Position numbers and translations under genes: made by a program. Source: Nitrospirales bacterium (GTDB taxonomy: Bacteria > Nitrospirota > Nitrospiria > Nitrospirales > UBA8639). From it: a DNA stretch of 64,000 nucleotides. Of this stretch, positions 1 through 9,304 are shown piece by piece. Position 1 is the stretch's first letter; every line of letters starts with the position of its first letter. The stretch spans positions 59,352 to 123,351 of the forward strand of contig JALDRK010000008.1 of NCBI GenBank assembly GCA_031315915.1. Direction: 5' to 3'. The notes under the pieces were generated by a model, which saw only the letters and a list, made by a program, of their open reading frames with translations, was not told the origin of the DNA and searched no databases.

Positions 1-1011
1 TTTGAGGCCTTCCTCAAAACTCTCTTTTCGATACGCCCCCTGGAAACCGGCCGTGACCTGAAAACTCTCGTTCACCTGGTGCCGAAGAGCGATGTCCCCT
101 TGGAGGACATTTTCATGCTCCCCTTGACGCTCATCCCCCGAAATTCCGGTTGTCCAACCGTTGAACTCGTAATGGAGAGCCATCTCCGCGCCAATGGTCT
201 CTGTTATTTCAACCTCCAGTTCTCCGGTCACAAAATGATTGTAGTAGGAAACATCATCTTGTAACTCCACCTGCTTCCGGCCATCGGCCAATCCCCGTTC
301 ATAATGGTAGCCAAGCGCGAACTCGATTGTTTTCGTGAGGGCCCATTCCACGTGCGTCCCAATGGTCCAAAACCGCGTGTCCCGTTGCGTGAAGGGTTTG
401 TCGTATTCCCGCAACCCATAGCGACCATAGAGAATGAGCTTGGCATCGTCCAATTCGGGGATTTCCTGAGAAATTCCTCCAGCCCAATACTGAGTGGTGA
501 CTGATTCGTCTTTCAACTGCGGCGGATCGCCACCTGCTTCATCGATAGGACGAACTTCATTTTTTCCCAAAAAAAGGTCAGGGCCGAAAAAATATCGCAG
601 ACCAAAGATGGTGGATGGCGTCAGATGATGATTGACCTGCACACCAAGCGAACCATGATTAAATTGGGAATTGTCGGCAAACACAAACCCTTGTCCTCTG
701 ACGGCAAGTTGAGTATGCCGGCCCATCAACGGGAAGGATTTCGAAATGTAGGCTACGGGCTCAAAGACCACATCATTCCCTTGATTGGCCAACTTGCGGT
801 CAATAACGGGTTGTGTGGGATCCTGATTGCGAGACAACCGCCGGGTAGCGGAAAACAGCGCGGCATCATCGGTGTAATACACATTACTCTCTCCGCTGAC
901 CTTCCACTCCGCGAAGGAGGACGAGGCAAGAAACAGCATATCGACAAGCAGAGAAAGTAGAATGATGATGGAGTCGCGTTTATTGAACTGGAGAGGAAAT
1001 GGGGTATCCAT
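1..1011 (-). CDS. Outer-membrane beta-barrel protein, 3' end cut by window edge
   Basis: The frame is open from the left edge of the window to an ATG at 1011, giving about 337 residues without the C-terminus. The N-terminus has a basic start, a hydrophobic stretch and an Ala-rich cleavage region before mature EWKVSGES, which is a Sec signal peptide. The rest alternates polar and hydrophobic residues with many Tyr, Phe, Gly and Asp, as expected of barrel strands. A second in-frame ATG lies at 1047, and neither start has a clear Shine-Dalgarno. I do not recognise a specific family. An outer-membrane location is inferred from composition, and no substrate can be named. Confidence 0.7.
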   Translation of the reverse strand, partial: MDTPFPLQFNKRDSIIILLSLLVDMLFLASSSFAEWKVSGESNVYYTDDAALFSATRRLSRNQDPTQPVIDRKLANQGNDVVFEPVAYISKSFPLMGRHTQLAVRGQGFVFADNSQFNHGSLGVQVNHHLTPSTIFGLRYFFGPDLFLGKNEVRPIDEAGGDPPQLKDESVTTQYWAGGISQEIPELDDAKLILYGRYGLREYDKPFTQRDTRFWTIGTHVEWALTKTIEFALGYHYERGLADGRKQVELQDDVSYYNHFVTGELEVEITETIGAEMALHYEFNGWTTGISGDERQGEHENVLQGDIALRHQVNESFQVTAGFQGAYRKESFEEGLK

Positions 1012-1047
1012 TTCAACCGGCTGCCGATTAACTGCCAAGAAAACCAT

Positions 1048-1277
1048 AGCACTCAACGTGAGGAGGGAAAGCTAAGCAGTACAAAACTGTATCATGGTTC
1101 TTTAGAACGGAGTAGGAGCATAACAGGCAGTCTGATCGTCCCACGAGCACCTTACCAAGACCACCGCGTATTGGATCAATAGAGAGTTTCATCGTTGAGA
1201 TCTATCGAGGAACGGTTGGTATCTTGATCCGCATGCGCCCGTTGGACGCATGCAGATCAAGGGCGTATTTCAGCCTT
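1048..1277. other. Intergenic stretch, no gene seen
   Basis: Together with the decayed fragment at 1278-1493, this stretch separates the left-edge barrel gene from the first sulfatase. Short open frames occur on both strands, but none has a ribosome site or a plausible protein composition. Confidence 0.4.
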
Positions 1278-1493
1278 TCATTTCTCCTTCACTACTTGCT
1301 GCCCACACTCATCTTGAAACGTCTCCTGCACCGGCAGGATCAAATAGGCATGATCGAGATACCGGTCCCGATAGGTGTCGGACGTAATCGGCACCCGTTC
1401 GTACGAGCCCCTACGCAGATTGATGAGCAAGTGCATGCGCGTTTTCACGAATGGTCCGCTCCAGACAGCCAGCGTACCCAGTGCCCGCTGTAT
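1278..1493 (-). pseudogene. Gene remnant, C-terminal fragment of an unrecognised protein
   Basis: One minus-strand frame stays open for 71 codons down to a TGA at 1278-1280. It reads like real protein, with LINLRRGSYERVPITSDT followed by a hydrophobic YLILPV stretch. The frame has no start codon at its head and is preceded by a stop at 1494-1496. Just upstream a different frame gives MVLIPVNTAG, so the coding sense seems to continue across a frameshift. The internal ATG at 1436 would give only 52 residues. I read it as the 3' end of a decayed gene. The family is unknown. Confidence 0.4.
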
Positions 1494-1598
1494 TCACCGG
1501 GATCAACACCATCCGCTACCGATTGTGATCTTACCGCTTGTCTAACGCTGTAGTCTGATCAGTCTTCTGTCCATCACCGCTTAACGAAATGTGTTCTT

Positions 1599-3938
1599 TT
1601 ACTTCAGGTCAATGGTTACCTTCTCGATCGTCCCGGTGAACTCGTTATGCCGTTGGCCATACGCATCGGTTACCGGCGTACCCTCGTCGACCCCCACATC
1701 CGCGGCGTCATCAAGCGAGAAGACATTCGCCTGGGTATGGCCGATTCGGCCTTCCGCGACTTTTTGACCGTTGACGTAAATCGTGCCCTTCCCGCCTGCA
1801 CCGCGTCCGCCATCGTAGGCAAAGTCAAACTTGATGACAGCCTTGCCGGCGGGCACGGATTGCGAACCGGAGATGGTGTATCGCTCGAGGCCGAGCCAGT
1901 TATACACATAGGACGCCTTCCCGTCCTTCATATACAGACTCCACCCACCGAAGCGGCCACCCTGGCAGAGAATGACGCCATTCCCCCCGTTCTGCGGAAT
2001 CTCCACGTCGGCGGTGATAGTCATCGACCGGTTCTTCACATTGATGAAGGCATTTTCCATGATTCCCGTCATGCCTTCATACAAGGTCAGAGACATGCGG
2101 CCGCCCATCAGATCGGGTCGTCCGGCAATTTGAGGATCGAACCGTTCAATGCTCCGGTCGTCGATCGGGAGGACGTTGTATTTCACGGCCTCCTTCATAA
2201 AAAGTTCCTGCATCTCTTTGAGTTTTTCGGGATTCCGGGCAGCCAGGTCGTTCGTCAGGCTGAAGTCTTTCGTCGTGTCGTAGAGTTCCCACGTGTCTTG
2301 CGCCAGCGGGGCCCGTGGTGCGGCCTCCCACGGCGCTTTATGAACCGTACCGGCCAACCAGCCGTCGTGATAGATGGCGCGATTGCCGATGATTTCAAAA
2401 TACTGTGTCGTATGGCGGCTCTTGGCATTCGGATCGTCGAAGGTATAGACCATGCTCACACCTTCAAACGGCTTCTGGATCGTACCGTTCACCGATTTGG
2501 GAAACGGCAGGCCGGCGGCTTCCATAATGGTCGGCGCAATGTCCACGATGTGGTGCCACTGACTGCGGATTTCCCCTTTGGCCTTAATGCGATCCGGCCA
2601 TTGAATCACCACGGGATTGCGCGTCCCGCCGTAGTTGGAAGCCACCTGTTTGGTCCACGTAAAAGGCGTATTGCCGGCCACGGCCCAACCGGCGGCCATG
2701 TGGGGGAAGGTTTCGGGGCCACCCCATTTGTCGATGTTTTTGAGCATGTCCGCAACGGTCTCGTGAACGCCGTTGAAATAGGTCAATTCGTTGAACATAC
2801 CCACCATGCCGCCCTCGGCGCTGGAACCGTTGTCTCCCACGATATACAAGAACAGCGTGTTATTCTTTTCCCCCAGGTCCTCGATCGCCTGTTCTAGTCG
2901 GCCGATTTCATGGTCGGTATGCGCGGCAAAAGCGGCGAAGACCTCCATCTGGCGACTGAAAAGCTTCTGTTCGTCCGGGGTGAGTGCGTCCCAGTCCTTG
3001 ATGTCTTTGGGTTTGGGCGCCAACTTCGTGCCCGCCGGCACGAGCCCCAGGTTGATTTGTCTGGCCAGAGTTTCCTCCCGGTACCGATCCCAACCGGCGT
3101 CGAACTTGCCTTTGAATTTTGCAATCCACTCCTTGGGCACGTGATGGGGAGCGTGCGTGGCTCCGGTTGCAAAGTACGCATAAAACGGTTTGTCGGGAGT
3201 CAGCGCCTGTTGGGTCCGAATCCAGGCAATCGCCTGATTGGTCATGTCGGTGGTGAAATGATAGTCGGGGTCCTCCGGATGTTCGACCTTTGTCGTGCCG
3301 TCAAAGATATAGGGTGACCATTGGTTGGTTTCGCCGCCCAGAAAGCCATAGAATTTATCGAATCCCGAATGCGTGGGCCAGCGATCGTACGGGCCGGAGA
3401 CGCTCACCTCCCACGGAGCGGTCTCGTGATACTTGCCGAATGCGGCGGTGCTATAGCCGTTCAGCCGAAGCATCTCGGCCAGCGGCGCGACGCTGTTGGG
3501 ACGCACGCCGGTGTTCCCTGGGAAAGCCGTGGCCACTTCCATGATGGCCCCCGCATTGTTCGTGTGGTGATTGCGCCCGGTCAGAAGAGCCATGCGCGTG
3601 GGCGAACATAGCGCCGTCGTGTGAAACATATTGTAACGCAGTCCGCTCTGGGCGACTCGTTCTAAAACGGGCATGGGTATCCCCCCGCCAAACGTGCTCG
3701 CATGACCAAAACCGATGTCGTCAATCATGACAATGACGACATTCGGGGCATCCTTGGGCGCCTTCACCTCGAAGCGCGGGGGAGCGGTTGCTTGTCGCGC
3801 ATCAAGTTCGGTAATCGGCGGGTAGCTCGGCTCGTGAATCGGCAAGACGGTCCGATCAAGCTGAGCTCCCACCTCCGCACTCAATGGTACGGCTAACACG
3901 GCCAGAATAGCTGAGAAACACAGAACCATACGTCTCAT
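1599..3938 (-). CDS. Arylsulfatase, CSPTR-type, exported, about 779 aa
   Basis: This is a type I sulfatase that would hydrolyse sulfate esters in the periplasm or at the cell surface. The start at 3938 (MRRMVLCFSA) has GGAG six bases upstream and gives a short Sec signal ending near VGAQ; an in-frame ATG at 3950 is less well placed. Metal-binding Asp-Asp lies near residue 73 in VMIDDIGFG. Cys111 in CSPTR is the residue converted to formylglycine, followed by the usual LLTGRNHH. The last 150 residues form a beta-rich domain ending in VDEGTPVTDAYG, typical of the long ArsA/BetC-like forms. It lies just downstream of the FGE gene on the same strand, so both may share a transcript. The sulfated substrate cannot be told. 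Confidence 0.93.
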   Translation of the reverse strand: MRRMVLCFSAILAVLAVPLSAEVGAQLDRTVLPIHEPSYPPITELDARQATAPPRFEVKAPKDAPNVVIVMIDDIGFGHASTFGGGIPMPVLERVAQSGLRYNMFHTTALCSPTRMALLTGRNHHTNNAGAIMEVATAFPGNTGVRPNSVAPLAEMLRLNGYSTAAFGKYHETAPWEVSVSGPYDRWPTHSGFDKFYGFLGGETNQWSPYIFDGTTKVEHPEDPDYHFTTDMTNQAIAWIRTQQALTPDKPFYAYFATGATHAPHHVPKEWIAKFKGKFDAGWDRYREETLARQINLGLVPAGTKLAPKPKDIKDWDALTPDEQKLFSRQMEVFAAFAAHTDHEIGRLEQAIEDLGEKNNTLFLYIVGDNGSSAEGGMVGMFNELTYFNGVHETVADMLKNIDKWGGPETFPHMAAGWAVAGNTPFTWTKQVASNYGGTRNPVVIQWPDRIKAKGEIRSQWHHIVDIAPTIMEAAGLPFPKSVNGTIQKPFEGVSMVYTFDDPNAKSRHTTQYFEIIGNRAIYHDGWLAGTVHKAPWEAAPRAPLAQDTWELYDTTKDFSLTNDLAARNPEKLKEMQELFMKEAVKYNVLPIDDRSIERFDPQIAGRPDLMGGRMSLTLYEGMTGIMENAFINVKNRSMTITADVEIPQNGGNGVILCQGGRFGGWSLYMKDGKASYVYNWLGLERYTISGSQSVPAGKAVIKFDFAYDGGRGAGGKGTIYVNGQKVAEGRIGHTQANVFSLDDAADVGVDEGTPVTDAYGQRHNEFTGTIEKVTIDLK

Positions 3939-4045
3939 AATCTTCTCCATTTCCCGTATCTCCGATGTGTGAGTGATTTGACCTTCATACAATTTCGCTC
4001 ATCGTCATCATGTGTTGGGTTGATCGTTTTGGTACTGGGTCATCC

Positions 4046-5314
4046 TCAGGAATTTTTTCCTGAAGACATGACACAGCGGAAACCCAAGTGATTCGTTCCG
4101 GTACTGACTTCCCCCTTTCCCCGCGTCCCGACCATGTAGCGGGAGCAGTATTGATCGGTACAAAGGAACGACCCGCCACGGTGCACGCGCTTTTTTTCGT
4201 TGGGTTCGCTGGGATCAAACGGAGAATCCGGTCCTGGAGGATTGCGCGCCACGCCGCCGGCCATCGCCAGTCGGGCGTAGTAATCGGGTCGATACCAATC
4301 ACTGGTCCATTCCCACACATTCCCTGCCACGTCATACAGTCCGTACCCGTTGGGTGGAAAGTTCGCAACCGGCCCGATGCCGGCATATTGATCCTCGCCT
4401 GTATCTTGCTGGGGAAAATGACCTTGATAGCTATTGGCCATCCATTTCCCGCTTATTTTCAGTTCGTCCCCCCAGGGATAGACCTTACCGCTTAACCCGC
4501 CGCGCGCGGCGAATTCCCATTCCGCTTCGGTGGGGAGGCGTTTGCCAGCCCACGTGGCATACGCCACTGCATCCTCATAGGCAATATGGACAACCGGATA
4601 ATTCTCCCGTCCTTTTACATCACTCGTTGGCCCGAGAGGATGACGCCAGTTAGCGCCATCGATGTAGGCCCACCATTGGAAATGATCGTTCAGGGGGACA
4701 GAATGGTCCGGGGGAGAAAAAACGACCGATCCCGCAACCAGGTTCTCCGGCGGAGCACCGGGAAAATCTTCCGCACGCGGCGTGCGCTCCGCGACCGTGA
4801 CATAACCGGTGGCGTCGACGAACCGCGCAAACTGCGCATTGGTGACTTCGGTTTTGTCGATCCAGAATCCATCCACGTAGACACGGTGAATCGGCCGGGA
4901 ATCGCGCGTCGCGTGCATTCCCACGTCGCTCATCTCATCCTCGGTAAGATCGGCTGCCCCCATGGAAAATTCCCCGCCGGGAATCCAGGCCATCCCATCA
5001 GGGGCAGGAGCGGTCGGAGGCGACGAAGGGACAGCCCCTGATGAAGCATTTGCGGATGAGGCCGAGCGGCTCACGGATGAGGTAGATTGCGCGCTGGGAT
5101 CGGCTTGGACCCGCCCGGACTTCGCAGCAGAAATACCCATATCGCAGGTCATTCCGACCGGCGGATCCGGCGCAGATGATCGGTCTGACTGGACGGTGCT
5201 ATACCACCAGGCTCCCAGTCCCAGGCACACGGCAAATGCTGCAGCGCCGATTGTTTTGAACGCCCGATGTGGTGTGGGTTTATTTTCTTTTTTTAAGCGA
5301 CGGTCGGCTTTCAT
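4046..5314 (-). CDS. Formylglycine-generating enzyme (SUMF1 family), membrane-anchored
   Basis: This enzyme oxidises the active-site Cys of sulfatases to formylglycine, using copper and oxygen. Residues 1-19 are strongly basic and 20-40 form one hydrophobic helix, followed by a Ser/Ala/Pro linker to about residue 105 and then the FGE fold (WIPGGEFSMG to LGFRCV). The two redox cysteines are present as Cys385 and Cys390 in GGSFLCTDQYC, matching the human Cys336/Cys341 spacing, so it is likely a true FGE and not a generic SUMF1-fold protein. The positive-inside rule places the catalytic domain in the periplasm. It sits directly upstream of a sulfatase and is the only FGE in the window, so it may serve all the sulfatases here. 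Confidence 0.93.
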   Translation of the reverse strand: MKADRRLKKENKPTPHRAFKTIGAAAFAVCLGLGAWWYSTVQSDRSSAPDPPVGMTCDMGISAAKSGRVQADPSAQSTSSVSRSASSANASSGAVPSSPPTAPAPDGMAWIPGGEFSMGAADLTEDEMSDVGMHATRDSRPIHRVYVDGFWIDKTEVTNAQFARFVDATGYVTVAERTPRAEDFPGAPPENLVAGSVVFSPPDHSVPLNDHFQWWAYIDGANWRHPLGPTSDVKGRENYPVVHIAYEDAVAYATWAGKRLPTEAEWEFAARGGLSGKVYPWGDELKISGKWMANSYQGHFPQQDTGEDQYAGIGPVANFPPNGYGLYDVAGNVWEWTSDWYRPDYYARLAMAGGVARNPPGPDSPFDPSEPNEKKRVHRGGSFLCTDQYCSRYMVGTRGKGEVSTGTNHLGFRCVMSSGKNS

Positions 5315-5439
5315 GCTGATCTGACGGACATGGCACGATAGCCTCGGCAGCCCGCTTCCCCTCCTTTTTTGATCTTCTCCTTGCCGATCATTTCACCATG
5401 CCCTTTCACCGCACTGCCGATCATCAGACGGACCGGAGC

Positions 5440-5560
5440 TGCGGTTGCAAACCTGATACATTCACCTCCTTCAAGCCGCCGGGATCGACTCCCGCATCCG
5501 CAACAGCATCAAGCGAGAAGACATTCGTTTCCGGAGGTTCGATCCATTGAACGACATGGC
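5440..5560 (-). pseudogene. Sulfatase C-terminal remnant upstream of the FGE gene
   Basis: Translation of the minus strand gives NVFSLDAVADAGVDPGG. This closely matches NVFSLDDAADVGVDEGTP near the C-terminus of the sulfatase at 1599-3938, and the underlying DNA also matches (around 5475-5535 against 1679-1730). No other sulfatase parts survive around it. It looks like the scar of a sulfatase copy lost next to the FGE gene. The rest of 5315-5607 holds no gene. Confidence 0.6.
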
Positions 5561-5607
5561 TCCAACGAATGGCAGAGCATAAACACTCCCGGAGGCGAAC
5601 ATCATCA

Positions 5608-6339
5608 TTACGCTTCGGGCGGAACACAATTCGTGCGTTTTTGAACCCGGCAAAAGCGGTACTTAGCCATCTGTGCCCAGTAGTCCATGGCGTCGGTCAC
5701 ATCGGCCCATTCCGAAAACCCTTTCCCCAATGTCTTCCCGCCGACGCGCTTGTCGACCATAGCTGCGAGCATTTGTCCGGTCTGCGAATCCGATATTTTC
5801 GCTTCGGCAATGGCTTTCCCTACAAACGACGGTTTGCCCGTGACGAATCCTTTTAACTCCGACACCGCGCGTAACTGAGGCACAAACGTCGAAATGATAT
5901 CAAGCCCCACCCACCTGGTTTCCGTGTCGGTGAGCGCAATGGCCATTCGTACCGTATTGGGGCCGGGTTGGTCGACGATTTCAATGTCGTCTTTGAGAGC
6001 CAAATACATCTTGTTATGCAAGTAGTTCGTGAAAATTTTGAGCGTCCTCTTAACGTTAAGGCCTTTGGTGGATCTTTCTGCTTTCGGAAAAACACCACGG
6101 GATCCAGCATGAGTTTGGTATAGGTAGGAGCGACTTTGTGAAGATTCGGGAGCCTGGTAGCGCATGGCCGGCTCCAAACTCTTTGTCATCGCCGGCTCCA
6201 GTTTCTCATAATACTCTCCTAAGAAGCCGTAATGGGGAAAGTCAGGGTTCATCATTCCATATGTCCCTCGCGTCTCCGCGCAGCCGCTCAAGATGAATAC
6301 GACAATTACCAACAAGCCCGAGAGAGTCATGTTTTTCAT
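5608..6339 (-). CDS. DUF3313 family lipoprotein
   Basis: The N-terminus is a lipoprotein signal with lipobox LSGC, then a mature protein of about 220 residues. The segment GFLGEYYEKLEPAM matches the opening motif of DUF3313 lipoproteins, which typically begin with a GFL-x-DY-x-L-x-P pattern. A GAGGAG Shine-Dalgarno lies just before the ATG. It is probably anchored in the inner leaflet of the outer membrane. The family has no established function. It stands between the FGE region and a FadL gene on the same strand. Confidence 0.75.
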   Translation of the reverse strand: MKNMTLSGLLVIVVFILSGCAETRGTYGMMNPDFPHYGFLGEYYEKLEPAMTKSLEPAMRYQAPESSQSRSYLYQTHAGSRGVFPKAERSTKGLNVKRTLKIFTNYLHNKMYLALKDDIEIVDQPGPNTVRMAIALTDTETRWVGLDIISTFVPQLRAVSELKGFVTGKPSFVGKAIAEAKISDSQTGQMLAAMVDKRVGGKTLGKGFSEWADVTDAMDYWAQMAKYRFCRVQKRTNCVPPEA

Positions 6340-6470
6340 ATCACGCTCCTCTGTAAAAGGTTCAAATGAAACCGACCGAGTTGTTTACAACGTGATGACA
6401 TATCGTGGTTCTCCGAAGAAGGTTCTAAGCCTTTTTACGGCAATCCCCAAAAACGTTACCGGCGCTTCGT

Positions 6471-7763
6471 TTACCATTTCAGATTGACGTTGAAAAAATG
6501 AATTTTTGAGTCCCTGAACGTCCCGACAACGTTCCCGCGTGAGGCAATAGGACCGGGAAGACCGGCTTGTTGATTGACCGTCATGTCACCGCTCCAGACC
6601 AATTCATAGTTGAAGCCGACCGTGTAGGTCTCTTTTGGCTGCCACTCGGCCCCCACCCCAAACTTGATCGTCTTCCCTACAGGTAGAGAGACGGTACGGT
6701 CTCTATCCTTGAGCATCGAGGTGTCATATCCGAGCCCCGTATTGAACAGCCATTGAGGGTTCAACCGGAACTGCGCGCCCCCTCCGACATGATAGGTGTC
6801 CTTATAGGGAACGTTGGTGGTCAGGCTGGTCCCACTCTCGTCGATCGAGACATCCACTTTTCCGAATCTGGACCAATCCTCCCATCCGAAATCCGCCATG
6901 AGGGCCAGCCGGTCCGTGAACTGGTGAAAGACGCTGACGATCACATGTTGGGGAACCGTCATCCCCAGGTCGATCTTGCTTCCGGTCAACCCGGCTGCGG
7001 TCAGGATGGCATTGGTACCCGCGCCCAAATTGTCATAACTCGGCGTGGAGCCGAAATCAAGGTGGACTTGAGAGTAGTAGGTCACGCCAAGACGGGTTCC
7101 TTTTTTCGGCTCCACCATGATTCCCACATTTCCACCGACCCCCGCCGTGACGTCCTGAAGCCTCAGGCTTCCATCGCCCCCGACTTGATTGATCGCGGTC
7201 TCGTACTTCAACTGTGCAACCATAACATTTAGAGCGGCACCGATGGAAAGCCATTCTTTGACCTGATAACTGGCGGCCGGCATGAAGGAAACCCCGACCA
7301 AGGTGGATTCTTTTGTATAGTAGCGTCCGATCCATTCACCGGTATATTTCAGGCCGAGGCCGAAGTTGGAAAACACTCCGAATCCCAGCTTGAAGTCCTG
7401 TCCCAGGCTATGGGTATAAAAGGCGCTTGCGCCGGGGAACACATTAATGGGGTTCCCGCCGTTTTCGGTTCCCAGAAACGCGCTCGACCCCGTGTTCGAG
7501 AATTTGAGATCGGCATAGAGCAACTGCGCGCCGACCAACAATTGATTGCCTTCCAACAGACTCATCCCGGCAGGATTCCTGAACAGAGTGGCCGGATCTT
7601 GCGCCCTGGCGGCCCACCCGGCGCCCGCCAGCCCGACGTCGGCCGTTCCGATTTCCGTCAGGAACAGCCCGCCTGCCCCAACCGGAGTAGGAAGGCCGGT
7701 TAGGACAAAAATCAGGTAAGTCGGCATCCAGAAGAACCTCCACAACCGTCTCTGCGTCATCAT
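6471..7763 (-). CDS. OmpP1/FadL/TodX family outer-membrane transporter
   Basis: This family forms 14-stranded barrels that admit long-chain fatty acids and other hydrophobic compounds across the outer membrane. After a signal peptide ending near PVGAG, the mature protein starts GLFLTEIGTADVGLAGAG and continues with DPATLFRNPAGMSLL, both hallmark FadL N-terminal segments (hatch region). The 430-residue length is normal. It ends with a hydrophobic strand typical of barrels. A GGGGG-containing ribosome site precedes the ATG. Its neighbours are lipoproteins, with the PqiABC-like lipid-transport genes further upstream, which suggests uptake or handling of lipidic substrates. The actual substrate is unknown. 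Confidence 0.9.
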   Translation of the reverse strand: MMTQRRLWRFFWMPTYLIFVLTGLPTPVGAGGLFLTEIGTADVGLAGAGWAARAQDPATLFRNPAGMSLLEGNQLLVGAQLLYADLKFSNTGSSAFLGTENGGNPINVFPGASAFYTHSLGQDFKLGFGVFSNFGLGLKYTGEWIGRYYTKESTLVGVSFMPAASYQVKEWLSIGAALNVMVAQLKYETAINQVGGDGSLRLQDVTAGVGGNVGIMVEPKKGTRLGVTYYSQVHLDFGSTPSYDNLGAGTNAILTAAGLTGSKIDLGMTVPQHVIVSVFHQFTDRLALMADFGWEDWSRFGKVDVSIDESGTSLTTNVPYKDTYHVGGGAQFRLNPQWLFNTGLGYDTSMLKDRDRTVSLPVGKTIKFGVGAEWQPKETYTVGFNYELVWSGDMTVNQQAGLPGPIASRGNVVGTFRDSKIHFFNVNLKW

Positions 7764-7878
7764 TCTTAACCCCCTTGGATCGGAACACGATAGAATTCCG
7801 AACTATGCGTAAATACAATAAGACGAATAAGACTAATCATCCCCTACCTACAAAGTTGATGTCATCCGCTTTTGTATA

Positions 7879-8991
7879 TTAATTCGCCCGTATCGTCAGG
7901 ATTGGCTGCTGAAGTTTCTGCCCCGTCTCGCTGAGCGTAAAGAGCACCATCAGAAAGGTAAAGACACGTTTGGACTGGAATTCCCGATCATCGATAAAGA
8001 ACCACCAATCGCGATACCGGATCTTCACAAAGGCATCGGCGGGTTCTTCCACTTGGCTCCCGATCACCATGAGGGGAGGCAGTGCCGGCTTTTCATCCGC
8101 CGCTTTGTGAGTGACCCCAAAGGTTCGCCGTTCGGCAATGTGTTCGGAAGGAACGGTGGCCAGAGAGGCCAATTCCATCATGACCTGAAATCCGGAACGG
8201 GTCAGCAACGCCACCTCATTCGTAGCATGCGCATCAGCCCCATACGTAATGCGGACTTCCTGCGCATCCGGTTGGATTCTCAGCAACTGCCTCACCGTGG
8301 CGACATCCTGAGCCAATTCTGCCTTCAGGCGACGCGTGTGAAAGAAGAGCATGGTGACATCTTCGTTATTGTTCTCCCGTTTCAAACTGACTCCCAAAGC
8401 TCCGGCCTCCTGAAGCCGGCGCAATGACTGAACCAGTTGCACGAATTCCGGATCCACCGGATGCCCCACAAACCCACCCTTATGATTCCAGAGACCGTTG
8501 ATGGCCTGAAGGCCGACCTGCATGATGAGATTGACCGACCATCCGGCCTCGATCAGAAACATGAGGGCACCGGGCGGGAAGGGAGTCATCATCGTCTTAA
8601 TAAAATCCGGTCCGGTCAACGGAGCATAGGTCACGGTCGGTCGATCCACATATCGGCCTCCCGCTCCCAGATTCACGAAATCTCCCAGCGCTCCAGGGGC
8701 GGTCTTGTTGCCGATGGTGCCTCCGGCAGAAAGGGAACCTTCCACCTCATACCCGCTGATCACCTGTCCCACTTCCAGAAAGACCGGAGCATCGGCATAC
8801 CGCATTTTGACGATGTTCAATAACGTCTGCTTCTTCCAGGAATCGCTGATCGCCGTGATGTAATCGAACCGGTCCCGGTTGACGGTGGCCGGTCCAAAGC
8901 TTGAACATCCGCTCGACAGCAACAAAATCATCAAACCTGCTATCGCTTTGAAGACCTGTTGTCCGCGAGCCCACCGTTCGAGTCTTTGCAT
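7879..8991 (-). CDS. Conserved lipoprotein of unknown function, 370 aa
   Basis: The gene starts with a strong AGGAG site. It has a basic N-terminus, a hydrophobic helix and lipobox SSGC near residue 29. The mature part opens with VNRDRFDYITAISDSWKKQT and contains LLNIVKMRYADAPVFLEV, then a Gly-rich stretch and mixed alpha/beta sequence to the end. I do not recognise a functional family. It is most likely an outer-membrane-anchored periplasmic lipoprotein. It lies between the FadL gene and the second sulfatase, all on the minus strand. Confidence 0.8.
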   Translation of the reverse strand: MQRLERWARGQQVFKAIAGLMILLLSSGCSSFGPATVNRDRFDYITAISDSWKKQTLLNIVKMRYADAPVFLEVGQVISGYEVEGSLSAGGTIGNKTAPGALGDFVNLGAGGRYVDRPTVTYAPLTGPDFIKTMMTPFPPGALMFLIEAGWSVNLIMQVGLQAINGLWNHKGGFVGHPVDPEFVQLVQSLRRLQEAGALGVSLKRENNNEDVTMLFFHTRRLKAELAQDVATVRQLLRIQPDAQEVRITYGADAHATNEVALLTRSGFQVMMELASLATVPSEHIAERRTFGVTHKAADEKPALPPLMVIGSQVEEPADAFVKIRYRDWWFFIDDREFQSKRVFTFLMVLFTLSETGQKLQQPILTIRAN

Positions 8992-9304
8992 CTAGGCTTC
9001 TCCTGCTTTTCTCCGACACATGATCTTCTCGGGCAGTTCATTACCGGAAACACCATCCCCACGGGAATTAATGGGTCCCAAGAGATTGTGCGGGCACCAT
9101 CATTGATAAAGTTTTCTCCGTCCCCGGGATTCGTCCTCGTTGCACTGTTCCAGGCAATATCACTGTCCCTCTGTTGTCCCCGGTTTTCAGCCTCGATCCT
9201 GCAACAGTCAACCCCAGATGTTACAAAGAATCCCAATGCTCTCACCGAGTTTGCGATCCATTTTCCGGCGCACATCCCGTCTTGGCGGAAATGAGGACCG
9301 ATGC
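8992..9304. other. Intergenic stretch between sulfatase and lipoprotein genes
   Basis: It contains the ribosome site of the lipoprotein gene at its left end. Otherwise no convincing gene, hairpin or repeat is seen. Confidence 0.4.

Noticed and set aside
1224..1553. 109-codon plus-strand frame near the left edge
   Set aside because: Composition is unlike protein, and the minus strand holds a better protein-like remnant.
1647..2897. 416-codon open frame on the plus strand within the sulfatase
   Set aside because: It is antisense to a clear sulfatase gene and has no family motifs; it reflects codon bias of the real gene.
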